DNA of 9,462 nucleotides from Comamonadaceae bacterium (GTDB lineage: Bacteria > Pseudomonadota > Gammaproteobacteria > Burkholderiales > Burkholderiaceae). The notes beneath the pieces are model-generated. The model did no database searches, was not told the origin of the DNA, and saw nothing but the letters and a program-made list of their open reading frames with translations. The position numbers and the translations under genes were made by a program. Shown in pieces: positions 1 to 6,749 of the stretch. Location of the stretch: the NCBI GenBank assembly GCA_947374535.1, contig CANCCJ010000099.1, positions 1 through 9,462 of the forward strand, written 5' to 3'. Position 1 is the stretch's first letter, and every line of letters begins with the position of its first letter.

Positions 1-12
1 AAATACCGTTGA
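1..12 (+). CDS. nuoI: probable 3' tail of nuoI (last three codons and stop)
   Basis: The first twelve bases read Lys-Tyr-Arg-stop (stop TGA at 10-12) in the frame that would precede nuoJ. A C-terminus ending in Tyr-Arg is what I remember for betaproteobacterial NuoI, the 2x[4Fe-4S] subunit encoded just before nuoJ in standard nuo operons. Only three codons are visible, so the call rests on gene order. It matters because it makes the TTG at position 9 an unlikely nuoJ start. Confidence 0.45.
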   Translation, partial: KYR

Positions 13-23
13 AAGATTTCATG

Positions 24-758
24 ATGGACGTTCAATCGGCTCTTTTTTACGCGTTCTCAGCAGTCATGCTGTTTGCGTCATTCCGCGTCATCACGGCGCG
101 TAACCCTGTGCACGCCGCGCTTTACTTGGTCTTGGCCTTCTTCCAAGCCTCAGGCATCTGGATGTTGCTCAAAGCAGAATTCCTCTCTATCGCCCTCGTG
201 CTCGTGTACGTGGGTGCGGTGATGGTCTTGTTCTTGTTTGTGGTGATGATGCTAGACATCAACATTGATAGCATTCGCCAAGGTTTCTGGAAGCACTTCC
301 CACTCGCAGCCACTGTGGGTGCTGTGATCGCCTTGGAATTGGCTGCGGTCTTGTTGGGTGGTTTTCGCGTCAGCGAACCTCAAAAACAAGTCGCTACTCA
401 AGTGATTTCGCCTGCTGCCGTTTCAGCTGTGGCGCCTGTGGATACAGCTTCTGCTGCATTGACCTCGGCATCCACCGTTGATGTAGGTCACATGGTGGTA
501 GCTCAGGTGTCAAACACCAAGTCATTGGGCATCTTGCTTTACACCGAGTATCTGTATCCCGTGCAAGTGGCTGCCTTGATTTTGTTGGTGGCCTTGATCG
601 CCGCCATTGCATTGACCTTGCGTGCACGCAAAGACAGCAAATTCCAAAACGCGGGCGACCAAGTTCGCGTCAAGGCCCGTGACCGTGTGTCGTTGGTGAA
701 GATGGATGCGGTCAAGCCTGCACCTGCAGCACCCGCCGCAGAGGAGACAAAAGCATGA
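24..758 (+). CDS. nuoJ: NADH-quinone oxidoreductase subunit J
   Basis: Membrane subunit of complex I (ND6 homologue), next to the quinone-reducing arm and involved in coupling quinone chemistry to proton pumping. The N-terminal half is typical: a first helix, then the [16 protein letters not shown] stretch, then [17 protein letters not shown], which matches the conserved third helix containing the pi-bulge in this family. The last helix is [17 protein letters not shown], followed by a basic and then Ala/Pro-rich cytoplasmic tail. About 50 residues (nt 372-521) separate helices 4 and 5, clearly longer than in the E. coli protein. The start is chosen at the second of two adjacent ATGs (21 and 24), giving MDV as in relatives, with a weak GAAAG (11-15) eight bases upstream; ATG 21 is possible. 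The stop overlaps the nuoK start in ATGA (755-758), suggesting translational coupling. Confidence 0.95.
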   Translation: MDVQSALFYAFSAVMLFASFRVITARNPVHAALYLVLAFFQASGIWMLLKAEFLSIALVLVYVGAVMVLFLFVVMMLDINIDSIRQGFWKHFPLAATVGAVIALELAAVLLGGFRVSEPQKQVATQVISPAAVSAVAPVDTASAALTSASTVDVGHMVVAQVSNTKSLGILLYTEYLYPVQVAALILLVALIAAIALTLRARKDSKFQNAGDQVRVKARDRVSLVKMDAVKPAPAAPAAEETKA

Positions 759-1063
759 GCATCACCTTAGGCCACTACCTCACACTGGGTGCGATTTTGT
801 TCGCACTCTCTGTGATCGGCATCTTCTTGAACCGTAAAAACTTGATCGTCTTGTTGATGGCGATTGAATTGATGTTGCTCGCGGTCAACATGAATTTCGT
901 GGCGTTCTCTCACTACTTGGGTGACTTGAACGGCCAAATCTTTGTTTTCTTCATCTTGACCGTGGCGGCTGCTGAATCTGCCATCGGCTTGGCGATTCTG
1001 GTTCAGTTGTTCCGCAACAAATCCAGCATCAACGTGGATGAACTCAATACGCTCAAGGGTTAA
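755..1063 (+). CDS. nuoK: NADH-quinone oxidoreductase subunit K
   Basis: Small three-helix membrane subunit of complex I (ND4L homologue) that forms part of the proton path between the quinone site and the antiporter-like subunits. It is 102 aa, against about 100 in E. coli. Two buried glutamates needed for activity in the family are present: Glu38 (in [13 protein letters not shown]) and Glu74 (in [13 protein letters not shown]), equivalent to E. coli Glu36 and Glu72. The start ATG at 755 has a strong GAGGAG site at 741-746 and overlaps the nuoJ stop by 4 nt. nuoL follows after only 5 nt. Leucines are mostly TTG (12 of 20 by hand count). Confidence 0.97.
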   Translation: MSITLGHYLTLGAILFALSVIGIFLNRKNLIVLLMAIELMLLAVNMNFVAFSHYLGDLNGQIFVFFILTVAAAESAIGLAILVQLFRNKSSINVDELNTLKG

Positions 1064-1068
1064 TTCAA

Positions 1069-3096
1069 ATGTCACAAACCCTGCAAGCTTCTACATTGTT
1101 GGCCGTGCCCATGGCACCGCTGGTGGGCTCTGCTCTGGCTGGTATTTTTGGTACGCGCTTTGGCGGTAACCAAATTGGCCGTGGCGTGACCCACACACTC
1201 ACCATCTTGGGCGTGTTCATCGCCTTCGTGTTGTCTGCCATGACGCTGCAAAGCGTGGCCTTGGACGGCGCGCGTTTCAATGACACCCTCTACACCTGGA
1301 TGGTGGTGGGCGATTTGAAAATGGAAATCGGCTTCATGGTCGATGGCCTCACCGCCATGATGATGTGCGTCGTGACCTTTGTGTCACTGATGGTCCACCT
1401 CTACACCATTGGCTATATGCAAGAGGATGAAGGCTACAACCGCTTCTTCTCTTACATCTCTTTGTTCACTTTCTCGATGTTGATGCTTGTCATGAGCAAT
1501 AACATGCTGCAACTGTTCTTCGGTTGGGAAGCGGTGGGCTTGGTGTCTTATTTGTTGATCGGTTTTTGGTTCAACAAACCTACTGCGATCTTCGCTAACA
1601 TGAAAGCCTTCTTGGTCAACCGCGTGGGTGACTTCGGCTTCATCTTAGGCATTGGTTTGATCGCTGCTTATGGCGGCACCTTGAACTACACCGAGGCATT
1701 TGCCAAAGCCGCTGAACTGGGCGCGCTCACATTCCCCGGCACCGACTGGATGTTGGTGACGGTCATTTGTATTTGCTTGTTCATTGGCGCGATGGGTAAG
1801 TCGGCGCAGTTCCCATTGCACGTCTGGTTGCCTGACTCCATGGAAGGCCCAACCCCGATCTCTGCGTTGATTCACGCAGCGACCATGGTGACGGCTGGTA
1901 TCTTCATGGTCACCCGCATGTCGCCCTTCTTTGAGTTGTCAGACACCGCGCTGAACTTCATCTTGGTGATCGGTGCCATCACAGCCTTGTTCATGGGCTT
2001 TTTGGGGCTGATTCAAAACGACATCAAGCGCGTGGTGGCTTATTCCACACTGTCACAGCTCGGTTACATGACCGTGGCTTTGGGCGCATCGGCATACTCT
2101 GTGGCCGTGTTCCACTTGATGACGCACGCGTTCTTTAAAGCGCTTCTGTTCCTTGGTGCCGGTTCCGTCATCATGGGCATGCACCACAACCAAGACATCC
2201 GTTGGATGGGTGGTGTGCGCAAGTACATGCCTATCACTTGGATCACCTCGTTGTTGGGTTCATTGGCCTTGATCGGCACACCGTTCTTCTCTGGTTTCTA
2301 CTCTAAAGACAGCATCATTGAAGCAGTGGCTGAAAGCACCTTGCCTGGTGCGGGCTTCGCTCACTTTGCAGTGTTGGCAGGCGTGTTTGTGACGGCGTTC
2401 TATTCGTTCCGCATGTACTTCCTCGTGTTCCACGGCGAAGAGCGTTACGACCAAAACCCTGACGCACATCACGGCCACGATGACCACCACGGTCATGACG
2501 ATCATGGCCATGACCACGGCCCACATGAGTCTCCATGGGTTGTTACTGTGCCTTTGGTCTTATTGGCGATTCCTTCGGTGTTGATTGGTTTCTACACCAT
2601 TGACCCGCTGTTGTTCGGTGAGTTCTTCAGCGATGCCATTTTCATCAATGCGGACAAGCACCCTGTGATGCACGAGTTGTCACATGAATACCACGGCGCT
2701 GTCGCCATGGCCATGCACGCTTTCAGCACTGCGCCGTTCTGGTTGGCTTTGGCTGGTGTGGTGACGTCTTACTACATGTACATGATCAACCCAGCCTTGC
2801 CTGCGGCGATCAAACGTGTGTGCCATCCCATCTATGTCTTGTTCGAGAACAAGTACTACTTGGATTGGTTCAATGAAAACGTCTTGGCCCGTGGCGCACG
2901 CGCTTTGGGTACCGGTCTGTGGAAGGGCGGCGACCAAGCCATCATCGAAGGTGGTGTGGTGAACGCTTCTTGGAAGTTGGTGGGTTGGGTGTCCTCTGTG
3001 ACGCGTCAGTTGCAGTCGGGCTACCTCTACCACTACGCCTTGGTCATGATCTTGGGCGTGTTCGTGCTGATGACGTGGTTCGTCTGGCTCAAATAA
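1069..3096 (+). CDS. nuoL: NADH-quinone oxidoreductase subunit L
   Basis: Distal antiporter-like proton-pumping subunit of complex I (ND5 homologue), whose long lateral helix runs along the membrane arm. It is 675 aa, against about 613 in E. coli; part of the excess is a histidine-rich loop at residues 467-486. Channel residues expected from the family are visible: Glu154 (FFGWEAVGLVSY), Lys244 (GKSAQFPLHVWLPDSMEGP), His269 (ALIHAATMV), His353 and Lys357 (THAFFKALLFL), and Lys413-Asp414 (GFYSKDSI). These correspond to E. coli Glu144, Lys229, His254, His338, Lys342 and Lys399-Asp400. Many hydrophobic helices cover the rest, with a terminal helix at the extreme C-terminus. The start ATG at 1069 has AAGGG at 1055-1059 inside the end of nuoK. 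The gene appears intact. Confidence 0.97.
   Translation: MSQTLQASTLLAVPMAPLVGSALAGIFGTRFGGNQIGRGVTHTLTILGVFIAFVLSAMTLQSVALDGARFNDTLYTWMVVGDLKMEIGFMVDGLTAMMMCVVTFVSLMVHLYTIGYMQEDEGYNRFFSYISLFTFSMLMLVMSNNMLQLFFGWEAVGLVSYLLIGFWFNKPTAIFANMKAFLVNRVGDFGFILGIGLIAAYGGTLNYTEAFAKAAELGALTFPGTDWMLVTVICICLFIGAMGKSAQFPLHVWLPDSMEGPTPISALIHAATMVTAGIFMVTRMSPFFELSDTALNFILVIGAITALFMGFLGLIQNDIKRVVAYSTLSQLGYMTVALGASAYSVAVFHLMTHAFFKALLFLGAGSVIMGMHHNQDIRWMGGVRKYMPITWITSLLGSLALIGTPFFSGFYSKDSIIEAVAESTLPGAGFAHFAVLAGVFVTAFYSFRMYFLVFHGEERYDQNPDAHHGHDDHHGHDDHGHDHGPHESPWVVTVPLVLLAIPSVLIGFYTIDPLLFGEFFSDAIFINADKHPVMHELSHEYHGAVAMAMHAFSTAPFWLALAGVVTSYYMYMINPALPAAIKRVCHPIYVLFENKYYLDWFNENVLARGARALGTGLWKGGDQAIIEGGVVNASWKLVGWVSSVTRQLQSGYLYHYALVMILGVFVLMTWFVWLK
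2467..2526 (+). other. histidine/aspartate-rich loop in NuoL (residues 467-486)
   Basis: Twenty codons encode a loop with ten histidines mixed with Asp and Gly (HHGHDDHHGHDDHGHDHGPH). It lies between the helix ending in FRMYFLVFHGEERYDQNPDA and the next helix, which starts ESPWVVTVPLVLLAI. The repeated CAC/CAT-GAC/GAT pattern looks like expansion of a short His-Asp-Gly unit. E. coli NuoL lacks it. I recall similar loops in other betaproteobacterial NuoL proteins, so it is probably a lineage trait. Metal binding is possible from composition alone but is not shown. Confidence 0.9.
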
Positions 3097-3108
3097 GGAG
3101 AATAAGAA

Positions 3109-4587
3109 ATGGGTTTATTGAGCCTCGCCATCTGGACGCCAATTTTGTTTGGTGTTATCTTGCTCGCCTTTGGGCGTGACGAACATGCGAAGGTGGTGCG
3201 TTGGATTGCCTTGATCGGCGCGCTCCTCAGTTTTGCAGTCACGTTGCCGCTGTATAGCGGTTTCGATGCCAGCACCGCTGCTTTGCAATTTGTTGAAAAT
3301 ACCATGTGGATTGAGCGCTTCAATGTGTTCTATCACCTCGGTGTTGATGGCCTGTCGATGTGGTTTGTCTTGTTGACTGCCTTCATCAATGTGATCGTTG
3401 TGATCGCGGGTTGGGAAGTCATCACCGAGCGCGTGAACCAGTACATGGGCGCGTTCTTGATCTTGAGCGGCTTGATGATCGGTGTGTTTTGCGCAGCCGA
3501 CGGCATGCTGTTTTATGTGTTCTTTGAAGCCACCTTGATTCCGATGTACTTGATCATCGGTGTCTGGGGTGGCCCCAACAAGATCTATGCAGCGTTCAAG
3601 TTCTTCTTGTACACCTTGCTGGGTTCGTTGTTGATGCTGATCGCCTTGATTTACCTCTATACCCAATCGGGTGGTAGCTTTGACTTAGCCACATGGCACA
3701 AACTGCCATTGCCCATGTCTGCACAAACCTTGCTGTTCTTTGCATTCTTTGCCGCGTTTGCCGTGAAAGTGCCGATGTGGCCTGTGCACACTTGGTTGCC
3801 AGACGTTCACGTGGAAGCGCCTACAGGTGGTTCAGCCGTGTTGGCCGCGATCATGTTGAAGCTGGGTGCGTATGGTTTCTTGCGTTTCTCCATGCCCATC
3901 GCTCCCGATGCCGCACACGAATACGCATGGCTCATGATCGCGCTGTCGCTCGTGGCGGTGGTCTACGTGGGTTTGGTGGCCATGGTGCAAGAAGACATGA
4001 AGAAACTGGTGGCTTATTCATCGGTGGCGCACATGGGTTTCGTGACCTTGGGTTTCTTCATCTTCAACGACATTGGGGTGTCCGGCGCGTTGGTGCAAAT
4101 GATTGCGCACGGCTTTGTGTCGGCTGCGATGTTCTTGTCCATCGGCGTGTTGTATGACCGCATGCATTCTCGTGAAATCGCCAGCTACGGCGGCGTGGTC
4201 AACACCATGCCCAAGTTCGCTGCATTTGCTTTGTTGTTTGGTATGGCTAACTGTGGCTTGCCAGGGACGGCGGGTTTCGTGGGCGAGTGGATGGTCATTT
4301 TGGGTGCCATCAAATACAACTTCTGGGTTGGCTTTGCATCGGCGTCTGCCTTAATCTTTGGCGCTGCTTACACCTTGTGGATGATCAAGCGCGTTTATCT
4401 GGGCCCCGTGGCCAATGACCACGTCAAAGAATTGACCGACATCAACAGCCGTGAGTTTGTGATGTTGGCCTTGTTGGCAATCGCAGTGTTGGCCATGGGC
4501 TTGTACCCCAAGCCCTTCACTGACGTGATGGATGTGTCCGTGGCTGAGTTGCTCAAGCACGTAGCCCTGTCCAAATTGCCGCAATAA
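3109..4587 (+). CDS. nuoM: NADH-quinone oxidoreductase subunit M
   Basis: Middle antiporter-like proton-pumping subunit of complex I (ND4 homologue), 492 aa against about 509 in E. coli. Key residues are in place: Glu140 (VFFEATLIPMYLIIGVWGG), Lys220 (AVKVPMWPVHTWLPDVHVEAP) and Lys251 (IMLKLGAYGFLR), equivalent to E. coli Glu144, Lys234 and Lys265. The EDMKKLVAYSSVAHMG stretch and the late GTAGFVGEWM segment are also family hallmarks. About fourteen hydrophobic helices fill the protein. The start ATG at 3109 has a strong AAGGAG at 3095-3100 that overlaps the nuoL stop, with an 8-nt spacer. nuoN follows 14 nt after the stop. Confidence 0.97.
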   Translation: MGLLSLAIWTPILFGVILLAFGRDEHAKVVRWIALIGALLSFAVTLPLYSGFDASTAALQFVENTMWIERFNVFYHLGVDGLSMWFVLLTAFINVIVVIAGWEVITERVNQYMGAFLILSGLMIGVFCAADGMLFYVFFEATLIPMYLIIGVWGGPNKIYAAFKFFLYTLLGSLLMLIALIYLYTQSGGSFDLATWHKLPLPMSAQTLLFFAFFAAFAVKVPMWPVHTWLPDVHVEAPTGGSAVLAAIMLKLGAYGFLRFSMPIAPDAAHEYAWLMIALSLVAVVYVGLVAMVQEDMKKLVAYSSVAHMGFVTLGFFIFNDIGVSGALVQMIAHGFVSAAMFLSIGVLYDRMHSREIASYGGVVNTMPKFAAFALLFGMANCGLPGTAGFVGEWMVILGAIKYNFWVGFASASALIFGAAYTLWMIKRVYLGPVANDHVKELTDINSREFVMLALLAIAVLAMGLYPKPFTDVMDVSVAELLKHVALSKLPQ

Positions 4588-4601
4588 AAAGGGATTGAAA
4601 A

Positions 4602-6089
4602 ATGTTTGAAAAACTGAGCATCGCTGCGGTTTATCCCGAAATGCTGTTGGCCGTCATGGCCATCGTGATTGCGATGGTGGACTTGTTCGTCAAGTGCCCG
4701 CGTCGCACCACCACTTATGCCTTGTCGCTCCTCACCATCGGTGTGGTGGCTTACTTGGAAGCTGTCACCGCCACACAAGGCCAAACGGTGTATAGCTTTG
4801 GCAACATGGTGGTCTCTGACGCCATGGGTAGCTGGCTCAAGTGCTTTGCAGCGTTGGCTGTGATGGTCACCTTGGTTTATGGCCGTCCTTATGCTGCTGA
4901 GCGCGACATGTTGCGCGGCGGCGAGCTGTTCACCTTAGGCCTCTTTGCTTTGTTGGGCATGTTCGTCATGATCTCGGGCAACAACTTCCTCGTGTTGTAC
5001 CTCGGCCTGGAATTGCTGACTCTGTCTAGCTACGCCATGGTGGCCTTGCGCCGCGACAGCGCCGTGGCCAGCGAAGCTGCCATGAAGTATTTTGTGTTGG
5101 GCGCGATGGCCAGTGGCTTCTTGCTCTATGGCTTGTCCATGTTGTATGGCGCCACAGGTTCGCTTGACATCAGCACCGTGTTTAAGGCTGTGGCCTCGGG
5201 TCAAATCAAGCACCAAGTGTTGGTGTTGGGCTTGGTCTTTGTGGTGTGCGGTTTGGCATTCAAATTTGGTGTGGTGCCTTTCCATATGTGGATTCCAGAC
5301 GTGTACCACGGCGCACCGACCGCCATCACCTTGATGATTGGTGGCGCACCGAAGTTGGCTGCTTTTGCCATGACCATCCGTTTGTTGGTGGAGGGCTTAT
5401 TGCCCTTAGCCGTGGACTGGCAGCAAATGTTGATGGTTTTGGCCATCTCATCTTTGCTCATTGGTAACTTGGCCGCTGTGGCACAAACCAACCTCAAGCG
5501 CATGTTGGCTTTCTCCACCATTGCCCAAATGGGTTTTGTGTTGATCGGTTTACTCTCGGGCGTGGTCAACGGCAACACCGCTGCGGCTGCTAACGCTTAT
5601 AGCTCGGCCATGTTCTACGTCATCACCTATGTGCTGACGACCTTGGCTACCTTCGGCATCATCTTGCTTTTGGCCCGTGAAGGTTTTGAGAGCGAAGAAA
5701 TTTCTGACCTCGCTGGCTTGAACCAACGCAGCCCCTTGTACGCAGGTGTGATGGCGGCTTGTATGTTCTCGCTCGCTGGTGTACCCCCCCTGGTGGGCTT
5801 CTACGCCAAGCTGTCGGTGTTGCAAGCCTTGATCGCTTCGGGTCAAACCGGCGCGATTGTCTTGGCCGTTTTCGCGGTGATGATGTCGCTGATTGGCGCT
5901 TTCTACTATTTGCGTATCGTCAAGGTCATGTACTTTGATGCACCTATCACGGCGACCACCGTGTCGGCTGGCAACGATGTGCGCGTCGTGTTGACCATCA
6001 ACGGTGCATTGATTTTGATCCTGGGCATCTTGCCCGGCGGCTTGATGGCTTTGTGTGCCAATGCCATCGTGCGTACCTTGGGTACCTAA
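4602..6089 (+). CDS. nuoN: NADH-quinone oxidoreductase subunit N
   Basis: Proximal antiporter-like proton-pumping subunit of complex I (ND2 homologue) and last gene of the operon, 495 aa against about 485 in E. coli. Expected residues are visible: Glu137 ([17 protein letters not shown]), Lys221 ([21 protein letters not shown]), Lys251 ([11 protein letters not shown]) and Lys403 ([16 protein letters not shown]), matching E. coli Glu133, Lys217, Lys247 and Lys395. The start ATG at 4602 has AAGGGA at 4589-4594, 7 nt upstream. A run of seven C residues (5784-5790) encodes the conserved Pro395-Pro396; the reading frame through it is intact. The stop at 6087-6089 is followed within 20 nt by a strong terminator. 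Confidence 0.97.
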   Translation: MFEKLSIAAVYPEMLLAVMAIVIAMVDLFVKCPRRTTTYALSLLTIGVVAYLEAVTATQGQTVYSFGNMVVSDAMGSWLKCFAALAVMVTLVYGRPYAAERDMLRGGELFTLGLFALLGMFVMISGNNFLVLYLGLELLTLSSYAMVALRRDSAVASEAAMKYFVLGAMASGFLLYGLSMLYGATGSLDISTVFKAVASGQIKHQVLVLGLVFVVCGLAFKFGVVPFHMWIPDVYHGAPTAITLMIGGAPKLAAFAMTIRLLVEGLLPLAVDWQQMLMVLAISSLLIGNLAAVAQTNLKRMLAFSTIAQMGFVLIGLLSGVVNGNTAAAANAYSSAMFYVITYVLTTLATFGIILLLAREGFESEEISDLAGLNQRSPLYAGVMAACMFSLAGVPPLVGFYAKLSVLQALIASGQTGAIVLAVFAVMMSLIGAFYYLRIVKVMYFDAPITATTVSAGNDVRVVLTINGALILILGILPGGLMALCANAIVRTLGT

Positions 6090-6101
6090 GCATTTAATGC
6101 T
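6089..6101. promoter_or_regulatory. 13-nt palindrome containing a -10-like hexamer, after nuoN
   Basis: AGCATTTAATGCT is a perfect inverted repeat (6-nt arms, 1-nt centre) that begins on the last base of the nuoN stop codon. Inside it, TTTAAT (6093-6098) differs from the -10 consensus at one position, but I see no good -35 at 16-18 nt spacing. If it is a promoter, transcription would start near 6105, just before the terminator hairpin, and would serve the NUDIX gene. It could equally be a chance AT-rich palindrome. Confidence 0.25.
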
Positions 6102-6106
6102 CTAAC

Positions 6107-6133
6107 AAAGCCAGCTCTCGAGCTGGCTTTTTT
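6107..6133 (+). terminator. intrinsic terminator of the nuo operon
   Basis: A ten-base-pair stem, AAAGCCAGCT (6107-6116) against AGCTGGCTTT (6121-6130), encloses the four bases CTCG. A run of six T (6128-6133) follows, its first bases shared with the stem. It is a textbook rho-independent terminator for transcription coming through nuoN. The left side has only three A, so it should work poorly for - strand transcription. The T-run ends two bases before the first possible ATG of the NUDIX gene. Confidence 0.9.
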
Positions 6134-6143
6134 CATGATGACG

Positions 6144-6725
6144 ATGAATAACATTTCTGATGACCACTTGGTGGAACACACGCTAGACCACGTCGAGTTA
6201 CTCAAAGGTCACTTTTTGCATGCCTTTCGCGACACCGTGCGTTTGCCCAGTGGCGACACCGCCACGCGTGAGTTTGTGATTCACCCAGGCGCGGTGATGA
6301 TTATCGCCATGCGTGACGATGGCCGCTTGGTGATGGAGCGCCAATACCGCTACCCCGTCCAACAAGTGATGATTGAATTTCCAGCTGGCAAGTTGGATCC
6401 GGGAGAAGACCGCTGGGTCTGCGCTCAGCGTGAGCTGCTGGAAGAAACAGGCTATCGCGCCGCAGAGTGGGCGCACGCGGGCGTGTTGCACCCCGTCATC
6501 AGCTACTCCACTGAGTTCATTGACATTTGGTTTGCACGCGGCCTGACCCAAGGCGAGCGTCAGTTGGACGACGGTGAATTTCTGGATGTGTTTGATGCCA
6601 GCATTGACGAGCTGCTCGCTTGGTCGCGCGACGGTCAGCTCACCGATGCCAAAACCTTGACGGGTTTGCTCTGGCTGCAAAACCACCTGAGTGGCGCATG
6701 GCCTCTGCAGTGGCAGCGCGCGTAG
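6144..6725 (+). CDS. NUDIX hydrolase, ADP-ribose pyrophosphatase type
   Basis: Likely cleaves ADP-ribose, an NAD breakdown product, to AMP and ribose 5-phosphate with divalent metal. A perfect NUDIX box lies at about residues 82-104: G-KLDPG-E-DRWVCAQ-RE-LL-EE-T-G-Y, fitting Gx5Ex7REUxEExGU. Upstream, VMERQYRYPVQQVMIEFPAGKL is typical of the ADP-ribose pyrophosphatase (NudF-like) branch, with the ring-forming RQYR and EFPAG segments. Substrate choice within NUDIX enzymes cannot be fixed by eye. Three in-frame ATGs (6135, 6138, 6144) are possible; 6144 is chosen because conserved sequence begins only at HLVEHTL, giving 193 aa. None has a Shine-Dalgarno sequence, since the bases upstream are the terminator T-run and stem. 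The gene is probably not expressed efficiently from the nuo promoter. Confidence 0.88.
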   Translation: MNNISDDHLVEHTLDHVELLKGHFLHAFRDTVRLPSGDTATREFVIHPGAVMIIAMRDDGRLVMERQYRYPVQQVMIEFPAGKLDPGEDRWVCAQRELLEETGYRAAEWAHAGVLHPVISYSTEFIDIWFARGLTQGERQLDDGEFLDVFDASIDELLAWSRDGQLTDAKTLTGLLWLQNHLSGAWPLQWQRA

Positions 6726-6736
6726 GCAGGCTGCGA

Positions 6737-6742
6737 GATAAT
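6737..6742 (+). promoter_or_regulatory. candidate -10 element for the DUF1178 gene
   Basis: GATAAT matches the -10 consensus at five of six positions and ends 7 nt before the ATG at 6750. Transcription would therefore start at about 6749-6750, producing a leaderless or nearly leaderless mRNA. I see no clear -35; the bases 17 nt upstream lie at the end of the NUDIX gene. The absence of a Shine-Dalgarno sequence before the ATG is consistent with this but does not prove it. Confidence 0.35.
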
Positions 6743-6749
6743 TCAAGCC

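Noticed and set aside
9..758. TTG at position 9 as the nuoJ start
   Set aside because: The TGA at 10-12 is probably the nuoI stop, and relatives begin at MDV. The ATG at 24 (or 21) fits the weak GAAAG better.
767..1075. 102-aa antisense reading frame covering nuoK
   Set aside because: It is the mirror of nuoK. The coding strand rarely uses TTA, CTA or TCA codons, so the opposite strand has few stops. The protein is rich in His, Gln, Asp and Glu with no family resemblance.
3115..3666. 183-aa antisense reading frame inside nuoM
   Set aside because: Same mirror effect; composition is His/Gln/Asp-rich and unlike a real protein, while nuoM on the + strand is unmistakable.
5784..5790. Run of seven C in nuoN as a possible slippage or phase-variation site
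   Set aside because: It encodes a conserved Pro-Pro-Leu segment, the frame is intact, and seven bases is short for a contingency tract in an essential-type subunit.
6198..6746. 182-aa antisense reading frame over the NUDIX gene
   Set aside because: The + strand carries a perfect NUDIX box. The antisense product has no recognisable motif or start signal.
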